Below are positions 40,391 to 63,995 of a stretch of DNA of 64,000 bases, in pieces. The DNA lies in contig NC_091094.1 of assembly GCF_024713975.1 (NCBI RefSeq), positions 17,269,001 to 17,333,000 of the forward strand, written 5' to 3'. The position numbers and the translations under genes are program-made. Source of the stretch: Paralichthys olivaceus. Taxonomy: Eukaryota > Chordata > Actinopteri > Pleuronectiformes > Paralichthyidae. Position 1 is the stretch's first letter, and every line of letters starts with the position of its first letter. Under the pieces are notes generated by a model, which was given only the letters and a program-made list of their open reading frames with translations, was not told the origin of the DNA and ran no database searches.

Positions 40391-41077
40391 GTTTGCTTTG
40401 GTAAGTGGAAACCAACTCTATAGAGTAAGACTATAAAGGCGAAGTTACCTTTGATGAAAAGTCTTCTCCATTGAAATGAAACTTCAAAGGCAGGTTTCAA
40501 AGTTCTACAATGTGACGTCATCCAAATGTGTAGAAGTAGCATGTATTTAACATGCAAATACCCCACTACAATAAAAGTCATATACAAAATCATAAGGACA
40601 AAATGCATTATTAGCAAATCTGTGACTAATATATTATCATATATGCAATAACTACAAGGCCCACAAGTCTGTTTGTGGTAGTTGTAATTACTGTCTAAGT
40701 CAGTGGTGTCAAACCATGTGGATCATGCTCATGAATTTATTTGCACTGAGATTCCTACCAAATGCATACAATCATATAATACTGCTTTTCAAGGAAGTGT
40801 TCGTTTACTTTTGTTTAAGAGTTAAAGCCATAAGAAAAAAAAAGTGGAAGTATCAAGTCTGTAGATTATGAGTATGTTTTTGTGTAATACCATCATATTA
40901 GGGGACAAGGGCAACTACTTTTCCTGCCTTGTGACATTACTGCGAGTAATATCGTGCTTCCCCTACCTTGTGAAAATAACCTATATAATTGATCACAAAA
41001 AAATCTTTATTTATTTATTTTTATACTGTGTGGAAAATTGGCACACAACTAAAAATTAATAATAAGACAACAATAAA

Positions 41078-41340
41078 TTATATTAAAACAATAAAAAGTG
41101 TAATAGTGTGTAACTTTGGCTTCCTCCAGAGTTGCAATGATAGGAGACAAAAAGCAAAAATGAAAAGAGCCAGCGTCCAGCACTCTGTTAGCTGCATCTG
41201 CGGTGGAAAGTGCAGAAGAGAAGTCTTAGGCAGAAAATGCTGAGGCATCAGAGGGCTCATGGGGTAGGACAGTTTTTTTTTCAAGGCAGCTGCACAGCTC
41301 CTGTCCTTGTAGATTTGTTCAAGCAAGGTTTCTAGTGGAA
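41078..41340 (-). other. Orphan open frame with one hydrophobic segment
   Basis: After an acceptor-like TCTTTTCCACTAG (ending about 41332), a minus-strand frame runs about 80 codons. It starts ETLLEQIYKDRSCAAALKKK and has a hydrophobic stretch, CWTLALFIFAFCLLSLQLW, followed by basic RKPK. No family is recognised, no ATG exon is linked and no poly(A) signal is obvious. It may be the last exon of a small membrane protein or chance. Confidence 0.2.
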
Positions 41341-42059
41341 AAGATGGAAAGAGTAATTTACACTGCTGAGCGTACACATCACCTACTACAGCCTGAAGAC
41401 TAGATAAAATATAAAACCATGTGAATGATCAAATTAGACTAAGACAAGGTGGATAAAGCACAAACCATTTATTTCCAAATCTAATAGTGTACAGTGTACT
41501 AACAGTGTACAAAATGCAAGGTCACAAGCAAATAACAAGCACAATAATAACTGAAACATGGGGGCAATTGAAATGTAATATCCAGGAGAGGGTCAGAGTG
41601 TTTCTATAGTGCAGGGGATTCAAGGAGCAGGAAGTGAATGAGTAATGTAACAGGCTACATACACTGTATGATTTACATACATGTATATACATATACATCT
41701 ATAAACATTATATAGTAGGCTATATAATACTATCATATTTATATTTTACACTTATGATAAATTAAGACTATTTTTATAATAGTAACAATGATTATTATTA
41801 TTATTCTATACATCAATTGAATACATTTTATTTCAGCTCTTTTTGAACCCTTGCATGGAATGATTTGTTCCCACATATTAACAGCTTTCCAGAAAGAGTG
41901 TGACTTGTACATCTACTTTGTAAGTTTGTAAGTCAATTTGTTGTTATATATATTTCATTGTACTGAATAGCTAGTTCCTATAGATATAGGTCTAGATTGC
42001 TGAGGGAACTCCCATCATGCACTGAGCACTTCTCTCTCCCTCTCTCTGTTTGTGTGCCC

Positions 42060-42470
42060 CACCATATCTCCCTTAATTAGGATCAAAGACACATGGAATT
42101 ATGGTTCCATAGGTTTCTCATCAAATCAGTCTGCTTAATTTCATTATCCTCTGTGGTGGTGTGGCCCAAAAGTGTGACGATTTCAAACAGAATGACCTAT
42201 ACACGTCATTCTCTATCTAACTAAAACCACCCTTTGTGTTTTCTCTCTCAGCTATTTATCGAGAATGACCTATTCACATCATTCTCTATCGAACTTCTCT
42301 TCACTACCTCCAACTTATTTGAAAATGACTATATAAAAAAACTACACTAGCTAACTAAAACTAGCCTTTGTGTTTTCTCTCACATGTTACTGATCGAAAA
42401 AGACCTATTCAAATCATTCTCTATCGAACTTCTTATTATATAATATAATTTATTATATAATTTATTTGTA
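42060..42470 (+). repeat. Dispersed repeat, family E, with short tandem reiteration
   Basis: ATCTCCCTTAATTAGGATCA, GGTTCCATAGGTTTCTCATC and CAAAAGTGTGACGATTT match a copy in emc3 intron 3. From 42190 the unit GAATGACCTATTCACATCAT plus TCTCTATCGAACTTCT is repeated about three times with drift. Confidence 0.65.
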
Positions 42471-42540
42471 AATGACAGAATAAAAAACTTTACTTACTAA
42501 AACTAGCCTTTGTGTTTTATCCTCCCAGGGTCTGTGTTTT

Positions 42541-42575
42541 CTCTCTCTCTCTCTCTCTCTCTCTCGCTCTCTCTC
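42541..42575. repeat. (CT)n microsatellite
   Basis: About seventeen CT units with one interruption (TCGCTC). Confidence 0.95.
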
Positions 42576-42999
42576 AAATCAGTCTGCTAAATTTCATTAT
42601 CATCTGTGTTGGTGAAATTGTAAAACCAATGTTGCTTTACCTGAATGAGGGCAAACAAACACTGCAGACTACTGCTTTCCTTCCTGCTTTTGTAAATCTT
42701 CTCATCCATCATCTATACATAAATAAATGCTCACAATTGTCACTGATCTTACTACTCCCACTGTCAATATAACCTTTTAGCTTCGTCTACAAAACAGAAC
42801 TGCTGCCTTTCTTTCTCTTAGTCACAATAAAACAAATTGGTTATTCCTCCTCTCTTTTGCTGGCTTGTATTAAACTATCGGCGACATCTAACAGTACCAC
42901 ATCAATATTACGAGCCTAGAGTTGGTAAATGCATTAACAAGGTGAGATCCTTCAAGTATCATGGACCACAGGCTCCCCTGCTCCAGCCACCACTGCTCC

Positions 43000-43642
43000 C
43001 AGGGAAGCCTCCTCCATCACCGCGGGGCGGCGCTGCAGTCCCAGCGTGAGGGATGAGCAGTAGAAGCAGAAATCTGCTCTCATCCCCGGAGACACCAGCG
43101 GAGCGGCAGTGGACGGGACCTGTTAATGAGACTGTCCCCTGGATCTGACCAGCTCGCGTTGCGCATGGTTCACGTCTCTCGTCGCGGGGGAAGAAACGCT
43201 GCTAGTGGCGGTCACTGCGCTGAGAGGACACAGCCAGCTCCCACCAGCCGAACTGTGTGACCCGGGCATCAGGAAGAAGGTAGCTAGCCAGACAGCCAGC
43301 CAGCCAGCTAGCTAGGTAGCTAACGTTAAAATTGGCGAGTTCATGTATGTGTGTATTTTCATACCTCCATTGTTTCTGGGTTTTCGTTTTAAATAACAAG
43401 TAGTCTCCACTTTGTCAGACGGAGCTCGGGTTCGTTTACTTGACACCTAACGGTGCCGTAATGAAGCTGTTAGCTTGCTAGCTAAGCGGACTGACAGCCC
43501 TGGAGGTGAAGCTCCCAGGAGGCTCAGTCGTTGCCAAAGCTTCTTCATAGTTTATCAAACGGTCACCAATAACATGAAGTGATGTCTGAGGCCGTGTTAA
43601 ACCTCATCAAAGTGTGTTCCTGTGCTGCGTCCTCCTCCTCAG
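43000..43642 (+). promoter_or_regulatory. emc3: emc3 promoter and 5' UTR region
   Basis: A CpG-rich stretch, densest at 43010-43270, lies just upstream of the emc3 start exon, whose acceptor (CCTCCTCCTCAG) ends at 43642. A non-coding first exon must therefore lie here. Candidate donors are GAAG|GTAGCT near 43281 and GGAG|GTGAAG near 43505; neither is certain. Tandem GCTAGCTAGC and CAGCCAGC motifs occur at 43280-43325. Confidence 0.5.
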
Positions 43643-43662
43643 TTTTGCTGCTGCCAGGCTGA

Positions 43663-46289
<2,627 letters not shown>

Positions 46290-47294
46290 TGTCCTGGTCA
46301 CCTCTACTCTCAGCCTTCAATTTAAATTTTGATAATTGCAGGAATTTTGCTGTTTGGCTAAAGAGGGAGAAATGGGACAAATCCCTTCATGTTATGCAAA
46401 GTTTACATTCACTTATGTGTGGTCCTTGTCTTTTCACGTGTGTTACCTTTTCATTACTGTCCATGAAATATCTGAAATGACTTAAAATACACTGGTTCTG
46501 CTGCTGTCTCATGCATATTGAAAGCATTGCTTACTAATTCTTACCTAAGGAGAAATATTTGGGAGAAACTAAGTTGCTTTCGTTAATTAAAATGCATTAT
46601 TTTTAGCCTCCAACTGTATGCCATCATAGTGCCATTAGGTAATAGAATGTGAACTACCCAGTGCTTCTTTGTTTTCTTATATCATGCACAGCCAGAGTAG
46701 CTGTCTCCATATTCATAGGTTTGATCATGTTTTTAAAAAGTAGGATACACTTACATTTAAAGGTCTGAATGATGTTTAGTTAAACAATCTTTAAAAACTA
46801 CTTTTGTTAGATCATGGATAGAGCTGTTCTGTGTCAGCCGCCCTAACATTTGCAGGAGACACAGAATTGATTAGATTTTGGCAGAGAATATGCTTGTGTG
46901 ATTGAAATATTGTTTTTTAAACTATGTAGATTGTTTATTTTGTAAAGTAAACCCCCCTGTGTTTGTAAAGTATAAAGTTTGTGTTGACTTAATGTACTTT
47001 CAGTTTGCTGCAAATACACGCCGTATGTACATGTATGTGCAGACACATATACACATACACACATACAGTCGTTATTATATTGGGTATAATTGTTCTAGCA
47101 GTACCTGGATTGGGACTGGTGGTGACCGGCCTGTAGTGGCCGATGACAGAGCGGTGTCACTGGAGTGCATTAGCGGCTCTGGTCTATTTCGCACTGACCG
47201 TAGAAGAAGAACGTTTCCGTGAACAGCGCCGCTTTGAAGCTCGCCCCAGCTAGTCTCTCCCTCCGCGCGCTCACGATACCGGCACATTCACTGC
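46290..47294 (+). other. emc3 3' UTR and usp4 promoter region
   Basis: No gene other than the flanking UTRs is seen. No perfect AATAAA was found for emc3; ATTAAA near 46587 is the best candidate. From 47150 the sequence becomes CpG-rich (GCTCGCCCC, CTCCGCGCGCTC), consistent with a TATA-less usp4 promoter around 47150-47290. Confidence 0.45.
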
Positions 47295-47297
47295 ATG

Positions 47298-57083
<9,786 letters not shown>

Positions 57084-58318
57084 GGAGCCCTGAAGCAAAG
57101 GGACACGCACTGAAACGCATACAGCAAATGGAGACACTTGGACGCACACACACAACGCTACTTTAGTGACAGAGGACTCCACAGACTTAACGTTATTAAC
57201 CCCACCTTCCCTGTATTTGATTTTTGTCTTGTATGTTGTCAAACTAGAGCCAACAGCCTTGTCAGAAGATTGACCCGAGAGACTTCCTCCTCAGAGCGGG
57301 TGGCCTGCTGATTTCTGAACATAGTTTACTAGTCTGGAACTAAGAGGATTATAAATGGATATAGATTTTTCTCACTGGAAGAACAGAATGTTAGAAGTGC
57401 CCTCAATTGCATAGATAAACAAATGTTTCTGTTGCCCTCAACACAACAGTCAGAAATATATAAAAAAAAAGAAAGAAAAGCCAAATGCTCATCTTGTTTC
57501 AACCAAAGTGTTCCGAGTTATTTATGATCATTATGTACCAACTTGTAAGACATTAGCAGGATAACTGGCAATGACCCTGGAATCATCTCTGATGATCTCA
57601 CTATGCTGAGGTTAACACAAGCTCTAATAGTGTGATGTGCACACAGAACAATCTTATAAGGCGTGCTTGTTGAAATAATTCCTGTGAACTTACGCCACCT
57701 GTGTGGAGTGGATTACTGAGGGGGACCCTGCTAGCTGCAGACCAGCTGTGGCAGTTGTGCTCCCGGCCTGCTGGGTCTGTGTTGCAATCAAAAAAAAGAA
57801 AAAAAGCCACAGGGGGATGTCTTATTTCAAGGTTTTCAAGATCTGGGTCTTGTGGCAGGAGCTTCTTGGTCGGCCATCTTTGTATTTTTTTTTTTGACAC
57901 ACAGCATGGGGTTCTGCTGTCTCTTGGACCCTAAACTTGTGAGAGGAATTTTACCCTGCTAACAATTTTTGTTTTCTTCTTTTGTAATCATGATGCAAAC
58001 GCGGCCTTTTGATTCCTGCAACCTGACTTAATAGGAGGCACTTTGAATTCTCCATGAGTACTTTATCTACCTGCTTCTGGTGTAACTAGACATGATGACA
58101 GAATTGTATGGTTTGGCCTTAGCATTAAGCGTTATGGTCTGTCATACACTACCAGATGATTTTAATGTGTCTTTTTAAGCAAATTTTAAGTTTAATTGCT
58201 GCCTGATTGGACCCCTAGCTCACTTGCAATGGCTTGTCCTTATTAGTCTTGTACATTAATGCAGCTCTGTATTGAAATGGCTATGTTTGATCTTTTCAAA
58301 GCACACTGAGTGAAGCGA

Positions 58319-59005
58319 AATAAACTAGAATAAAAGTGGTGCTTAATTCATGAAACTTGAACTTGCTCCTAGTCACGCGGATCAATCCACACGTGCCGTC
58401 AGATGGGGGCAGGACAGCAGTATCTTCCAACATTTATGAGCCAATTCTTGTCCTTCCAGTGATCTTACAATACTCAGCTGTTCTTATGTAATAACAAGAG
58501 AATTCCTCCCTTTGTTCCATCTTTAGTCTTTATAAAATCAAATGTGTCCCAATCCCCCTCAGCACAGTCACAACACATGTCTTGAATGTGATCAACAGTA
58601 AATAATAGAAAAGAGTAACTGTCACTCAGTGATTCTGGATCTATTTCTTGTGTGGCCAAAACTCTGGACTTTGTTGCATAACACTATGTCGATATGTTGG
58701 GCCTCCAAGTTCCCTCTTTGCTGGTTGGTCTTTGCCGTCGTTCTGTTGTTCACAGATGACTACGTAAAGATAATCATTTATGCCTGTGACTAGAAAAGCT
58801 TTACATCATATCACACAAATTCAGCAAATCTTTTTTTTCCTCAAATCACGAAAGCGATTGAAACTCAAAAAACAACTGAAGAGATGTAAATAATCACACT
58901 ATTTTAAATAGGTGTATAAATTCTTGTCCTCATATTTATCTTTTTGCTGATATCTACAGTATTTGTTTTTAAATTGAGAACTATTTGAATTCAAAGTACA
59001 ATAAA
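58319..59005 (+). terminator. usp4: Candidate usp4 polyadenylation signals
   Basis: Paired AATAAA hexamers lie at 58319-58324 and 58329-58334, and another at 59000-59005. Use of the first pair gives a 3' UTR of about 1.25 kb; use of the third adds roughly 0.7 kb. Confidence 0.55.
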
Positions 59006-59084
59006 GACTGGAAGCCTCTACAGGGTGTTTTGTTTGTAATAATTACTTACACAAACTAAATTGACACTCAGGAGAGCTCATAAC

Positions 59085-59665
59085 TTCGCCAAGGCTCATC
59101 GGTCAGATCCTGATTTTTTTATTTGTATCCGCACCAAATTGCACACACTCATAAATATCATTCCCCTAAACATGCCAGATTTCTTCATACCCTTTGTGCC
59201 TCTGACAGCCAGTGGCCTGAGGCTTTATGTTTTCGGTTTGTCTGACTATCCCATTATTGTGAACACGATATCTCAAGAACACTTTGAGGTAATTTTTTCA
59301 AATTTGGTAAGAATGTTCAATTGGACTCACAGATGAACTGATAGGAATTTGGAGGCAAAACGTCAAGGCCAATATGACCTTAGATGTTTTTGCCTCTTGA
59401 ACATGTTCTCTGAGGAACAGCTCATGAGAATTGTTTCAAATTTGGCACAAATGTTCACTCACACTCACTGATTTCGTTTGGGCGGTCAAGGTCATTGTAA
59501 AAGTGTAATAATTCCTGGCTCTTCACCAAAATCTAATGGGTTCTTCCTGTGGTCATTGCCTGCCCCTTTAAAATGTCATGGTAATTAATAGGTTGAGTAG
59601 TTTTTGCATAATTCTACTCGCAAACTCTAACAAAAACACGACCTCCTTGGTGGAGGTAAGATAAC
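59085..59665 (+). repeat. Dispersed teleost repeat, family A, longest copy
   Basis: It runs from CGCCAAGGCTCATCGGTCAG through TGTATCCGCACCAAATTGCA, CTAAACATGCCAGATTTCTT, a middle segment like that at 34.1-34.5 kb (CTCAAGAACACTTTGAGG, ACTCACAGATGAACTGATAG), CTAATGGGTTCTTCCTGTGG and AGTAGTTTTTGCATAATTC, to the end CGACCTCCTTGGTGGAGGTA. This is the only nearly end-to-end copy in the window. Confidence 0.75.
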
Positions 59666-60043
59666 AGTTGACTTGATTTCAGTGCTGGTTATGAAAATCC
59701 TCTTTGGTGAAAGAATTTCCGTGCACCCTTAATTATGAGGTTCCATTTATGCTGGCTGTCTGCAGAATGAACTATGTCTTTGGTCAAGTGTGGTGCAGGA
59801 GAAAAGCACAGGTTGTAATCACACTGGTTCTGTACAAAACTATAATTTACTATATCTGTCATGGGTGGATGTTTCACCCACAGTAACATTTAAGAAAAAA
59901 GCAACTTCAATACTGGGATGCTGAGTTTGAATTTAGAAAACCTAAATTGTCAGTGTTACTAATGTCACAATGTTTGGTTTAAAAGATCTAAAATCTTACC
60001 CAAAGTCATTAAAAGGCAGTGAGAGGATTTAAGAAAAAAAACA

Positions 60044-60049
60044 TTTATT
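60044..60049 (-). terminator. gpx1: gpx1 polyadenylation signal
   Basis: AATAAA on the minus strand, about 320 bases after the stop codon and 77 bases after the SECIS core. This is the expected order for a selenoprotein mRNA. Confidence 0.75.
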
Positions 60050-60125
60050 GCTTGTCTTTATACTTAAAACCACAGCAGTGCTTTACAAGTACTCAATGAA
60101 GCTGAGACATTCAGCCTGTTACATT

Positions 60126-60175
60126 GCATCAGACACCCCCCTCACATCAAGACTGGTTTCAGAGGATGTCTTCAT
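60126..60175 (-). promoter_or_regulatory. gpx1: SECIS element of gpx1
   Basis: On the minus strand ATGA (60172-60175) is followed by AGACATCCTC, an apical loop with AAAC, and then GGGGGGTGTCT leading into TGATG (from 60131 down to 60127). The two arms pair over about ten positions with some G-U pairs. ATGA faces TGAT as the non-canonical quartet and the AA lies in the loop. This is the fold that recruits SBP2 and makes the ribosome read the upstream UGA as selenocysteine. Confidence 0.85.
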
Positions 60176-60367
60176 ATAGTAAAAGAACAGAACACAGATA
60201 TCGGTACAAGAGAGCACAGGTGGTCACGTAGAAAAGTGTCAAACCATCTACAGAAGCTATGGAGGGAAAAAAGACGGCACAAGGGTGTTTCTCTGGATGT
60301 GATCAGGGACACACATGCTTCCTAAGTGCTGAGAGCCTGGTGCAAACAGAAGCTGGCGGAAGGTTCG

Positions 60368-61806
60368 TTAGTGCGCTATGCTGAGGAGCTTCTTGATGTC
60401 CCCCTCAATGTCGCTGGTGAGGAACCTCCTGCTGTAACGCTTGAACGGCACCCCATCAGGCCCGATGAGGAACTTCTCGAAGTTCCAGGCCACGTCGTTT
60501 CTGCAGACCGGGCTCCAGATGATTAACTTGGGGTCGTTTATCAGGGCGGAAGGCTCGTCGCTAGGGAAGGGGAGCTTCTCTCTCAGGAACACGAACAGAG
60601 GATGAGCGTCCTTCCCGTTCACATCCACTTTCTCCAGGAGCTGAAACTTGGGCTCAAAACCATTTCCAGGGCGGACATACTTCAGAGACTGCAGGATTTC
60701 ATCATTCTTGCAGTTCTCCTACAGAGATAGAGCATTGATTTTGTTACATACTCTGACACAGTTAAATCATTTGATGGAAACATTTTACGACATATAAATC
60801 TGACAGGTTACAAGGGTCCCAGATTAAGTCCACCATTAGATCCCTTTAGACATATTTATGGATTACTGATCACCAGATATTCCCATGGATCAATAAATAT
60901 ATGAATATAAAACAAGCCTGCAGCACTGATCAGTCATCTGATCTGTTTCGTACACAACCACTATAGCAAATAACTTACTTTTTGTGTGTCAGGTGATTGT
61001 GAGCCAACAGTTATTATTATTGCACACAAGGCTCAGTTAACTGTGTGTAGACGGGCTCTTTTAAGCCTGCAGATAATATGACCTAATATCAGCATCTATT
61101 AATGAGTTACTAGTTTTGCCATTAGGAAACAGTTGATGTTTCTTTTATAATTTTCTTTTAATTTAATTGAAGTGATGCTGTATCGTTGTATTTGTTGTTC
61201 TTGACTGTAGATACTGGATCATGTTGTATTATTCTGCTTGTTGTCTTGATGTTCTGTTTCCGTGTTTTTATTTGTCCTCTCACTTGTAAAACACCGTTTG
61301 AAACTTGCTATACAAATACAGTTCTTCTTGTTATTATTATTACTAATGTTATAAATACTGTTATTATCCATCCATTAAGTCTTAAGAATCAACTTAAACA
61401 CGGCTGCTTGGTAACTTCACTAACTCCATTTAAGAAGAAGAAAAGCTGGGGGAGACTTCCGGGAAGATAACAATCTGATATGAGTGTTTAAATTATCTGA
61501 AGAAAAAACTAACGAAATAAAAATCAAACTCATGAATCTGATTAAATAATTAACCATAACAGAATATAGATTGGATGTATGTGTCCTCACCTGATGGCCG
61601 AACTGGTTGCAGGGCACCCCCAGGATCACGAGCCCCTGGCCGGCGAAGCGCTGGTGGAGCTCGTTCATCTGGGTGTAATCCCTGGTGGTCGTTCCTCAGA
61701 GAGACGCCACATTCTCGATGAGGACAACTTTGCCCTTCAGGGAGGAGAAGTGGAGGACTTCTCCTGTCAACAGTTTGGCCTCGAGCTCGTGAAACTTCGC
61801 AGACAT
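60368..61806 (-). CDS. gpx1: Glutathione peroxidase 1, selenoprotein
   Basis: Soluble enzyme that reduces hydrogen peroxide and organic peroxides with glutathione, in cytosol and mitochondria. Two exons: 61591-61806 (start) and 60368-60718 (stop TAA at 60368), 188 residues. The in-frame TGA at 61696-61698 encodes selenocysteine 37 inside NVASL[12 protein letters not shown]. The rest of the active-site tetrad is present: Gln72 (CNQFGHQ), Trp150 and Asn151 (AWNFEKF). Offsets equal those of human GPX1 (47, 82, 160, 161) minus ten. Family motifs [11 protein letters not shown] and [14 protein letters not shown] are clear. An ordinary gene finder would break the protein at the TGA. The gene is convergent with usp4 and divergent from fancd2. 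The fish ohnologue (gpx1a or gpx1b) was not resolved. Confidence 0.97.
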
Positions 61807-61896
61807 CGTTGAGCTACTTGTTCAGCTGTCCTCTCACTGACCGTCCCTCTGTGTCCACTGTCCACCAGTGAGATGCTCCTCCAGCCACACTCACTG

Positions 61897-61903
61897 TTTT
61901 ATA
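61897..61903 (-). promoter_or_regulatory. gpx1: gpx1 TATA box
   Basis: TATAAAA on the minus strand, about 90 bases upstream of the gpx1 start codon. This predicts a transcription start near 61870 and a 5' UTR of some 65 bases. Confidence 0.65.
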
Positions 61904-61954
61904 GTCCAAGAGTTTGAGTCTGAGTGCAAGATAGTTCACACCCTGCAGGAGGAG

Positions 61955-62015
61955 TAATACTCCTACTACTACTACTACTAATAATAACAGCAACAACAAC
62001 AACAATAATAATAAT
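61955..62015. repeat. Compound trinucleotide tract upstream of gpx1
   Basis: CTACTACTACTACTA, then CAACAACAACAACAA, then AATAATAATAAT: three triplet runs in a row, about 60 bp upstream of the gpx1 TATA box and so able to vary the promoter spacing. Confidence 0.85.
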
Positions 62016-63078
62016 ATGCCAATGAACCATGCAAAACATCTACTGGTGTTAACATTGTTGAATAGTAAATCACATTTGGAACAAAATTAAGTTCTGAGAG
62101 AGTAAGTATATTTTTTTATTTATATTTATATCTTATTTATATGTATATCTATCTATCTATCTGAATGTTTTCATTCGCGTTATCCTACTTTTTTTAATAA
62201 ACATATATTTGAATAGAGAATATTACACAATACTTACGACGAATACATTTTGAAGCACTAATAGGTAGCACCCCCTATCTCTCTATCTATTTCAATGTTG
62301 TCCTTTATTTTATCTTTGTTTTGTTTAATTCTGTGTCTTTTTATTCAATGTACTTTGTGAAGCACTTTAAAAACACCATCCACATAACGAAGGATGCAGG
62401 TAGCAGGGAAACCGCTTGATCGACTTCCTACTCTTCGATGTGGTTGCGCAGGTACGGCGCTCTCGTGGGTGCGCCTGTTTCTCTTCACAGCGTAGCCCGC
62501 AAACACCCGCCTCACACTCTTAACAGGGGAGTCTTAACCCCGCCCAGCGAGGGTCAAACTGACGACGTAAAACAAGTTAGAACATGGAGCCCGTCTGAAT
62601 CGTGTTGTCATCGCGTTAAGGTCAAATAATCGTCACAGTCTTTTAAACTCGACATCACACTCAGAACCTTCTCTGTTACAGAAGCTTCACATTATATTTG
62701 TCGCTGGATTATTTTACAGGATGATTATTTCCTCGTCTCAGGTTTGCTGCGACACCGGAAGAGGATATCCGTCTGACGTTGATGACGTACTCAGCTGTTT
62801 GGCGCGGAACTTTGTTTTGTAACTTGCTCCTGTTGTGGACGAAACATCAGAACAGTACGTGACGCTTTGAATCATTGTGAATGAACGTGACAGTCAGCGA
62901 CATTATGTTTATATAACGTAACAACAACGTGAGGTATGAAATATGTCGCGTCACAGCTCTGCACGTTGACTTTATTACATGTGTGGCTCGTGTCGTAGCT
63001 GAAAGATCAAGTAAAGCTAATAAACAACACATTAGCATGTTGTGGTTGTTAACAACTTTATTACGTTTTGATTTCCAG
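62016..63078. promoter_or_regulatory. gpx1-fancd2 divergent intergenic region
   Basis: It contains an (ATCT)n tract at 62145-62161, a CpG-richer stretch at 62430-62600 with a CCCCGCCC GC box near 62538, CRE-like TGACG motifs near 62774 and 62783, and the E2F-like site listed separately. A non-coding fancd2 first exon must lie here, because the first coding exon is preceded by an acceptor (TTGATTTCCAG, ending 63078). Confidence 0.5.
62798..62809 (+). promoter_or_regulatory. fancd2: E2F-like site, probable fancd2 promoter
   Basis: TTTGGCGCGGAA matches the E2F consensus TTTSGCGC with a flanking GGAA. S-phase DNA-repair genes are usually E2F-driven. It lies 270 bases before the first coding exon, a plausible place for the transcription start. 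Confidence 0.55.
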
Positions 63079-63995
63079 ATGATGCGGAAAAAACGACGCT
63101 CCTCCGTGGATAAAGGGGAGGCAGGAGCCAATACTTCTACTACTACTACTAGTACTACTAGTAAGTTACTGCTAGTTCTATGATAACAGGTCATAACTTC
63201 TCTGTTAAGGTTCCAAGCTAACATCAGAAGTAAATCTCACTACAAACCAGCTGTAAACACAATATCTTTATTTTGTAATTATCTTCTTAATTTGTTGTGT
63301 TGAATTTAATCCACTATTCTATATCATACAGTATATTGAGCTATTTTATTTTTCATATTTGTTTTCTGCAAATTGTTGAATTACTTTTTCTAACCCATAA
63401 TGTATATTGAGCATTTTTTTTTTATTTTATTCTGTAAATTGTGTCCTTTAATTAGTTGTATTTAATTTTACTCACATTAAACTACATCTATCTTTCTATC
63501 TGTCTAAATTTTTTCTCTATAGAGGCAAAGAAGAGTCGAACTACTGGTCGCCCTCCTAAGGAATCTGTTTCAGACGATGCAAATCAAAGTGTATTTACTA
63601 AATTTCTGAGAGAAGCGGGTGTCACCGTGAAGCGCGGTGCCACATCCAACGAGATTGGTAAACATGCTGAATTCATGTTTAAAAAACAGAGCAGCACAGT
63701 AAATGAGAATTAGGTTTTCCACAAATGACTTTATCTTTCCATCTCTAGCTGTCGACCAAGTAGTTTTCCAAAAGAGGATTGAGCAGCAACTACGGAAGAA
63801 TCCTAACTACCCTGGAGTAAGTATACACATCATCCTGATACACATTGAAAATATGGGCTTATTCTTAGACGATTATGTTTCTTCTTAGATTATACAGGAA
63901 TTCATCACGGGATTAGAGTCTCACATTGAGGACCCTGACAGTTTCAGGAATTGCCTCCTGCCATGTGTTCCACAGTTGTCAGATGGAGACGGCAG
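63079..63995 (+). CDS. fancd2: Fanconi anemia group D2 protein, N-terminal exons
   Basis: FANCD2 is the nuclear scaffold that, paired with FANCI and mono-ubiquitinated, clamps DNA during interstrand-crosslink repair. Four coding exons are visible: 63079-63160, 63523-63657, 63749-63816 and 63889-63995, all in phase. The gene continues beyond the right edge, and a donor (GTAAC) begins at 63996. The basic head, [13 protein letters not shown], is followed by an ACT-rich Thr/Ser run. [20 protein letters not shown] and [20 protein letters not shown] match human FANCD2 ([28 protein letters not shown]). The start ATG coincides with the first bases after the acceptor, so the 5' UTR is in a separate exon. 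The ubiquitination lysine and the rest of the roughly 1450-residue protein are outside the window. Confidence 0.93.

Larger units (their letters stand above)
40391..42999. other. Intergenic region between the HMG-box gene and emc3
   Basis: The two divergent genes are separated by about 2.6 kb of AT-rich DNA. It holds the orphan frame near 41.2 kb, repeat family E, and a CT microsatellite. No RNA gene was recognised. Confidence 0.45.

Noticed and set aside
61696-61698. A nonsense mutation in gpx1
   Set aside because: The TGA lies at the known selenocysteine position and a SECIS-type hairpin follows in the 3' UTR.
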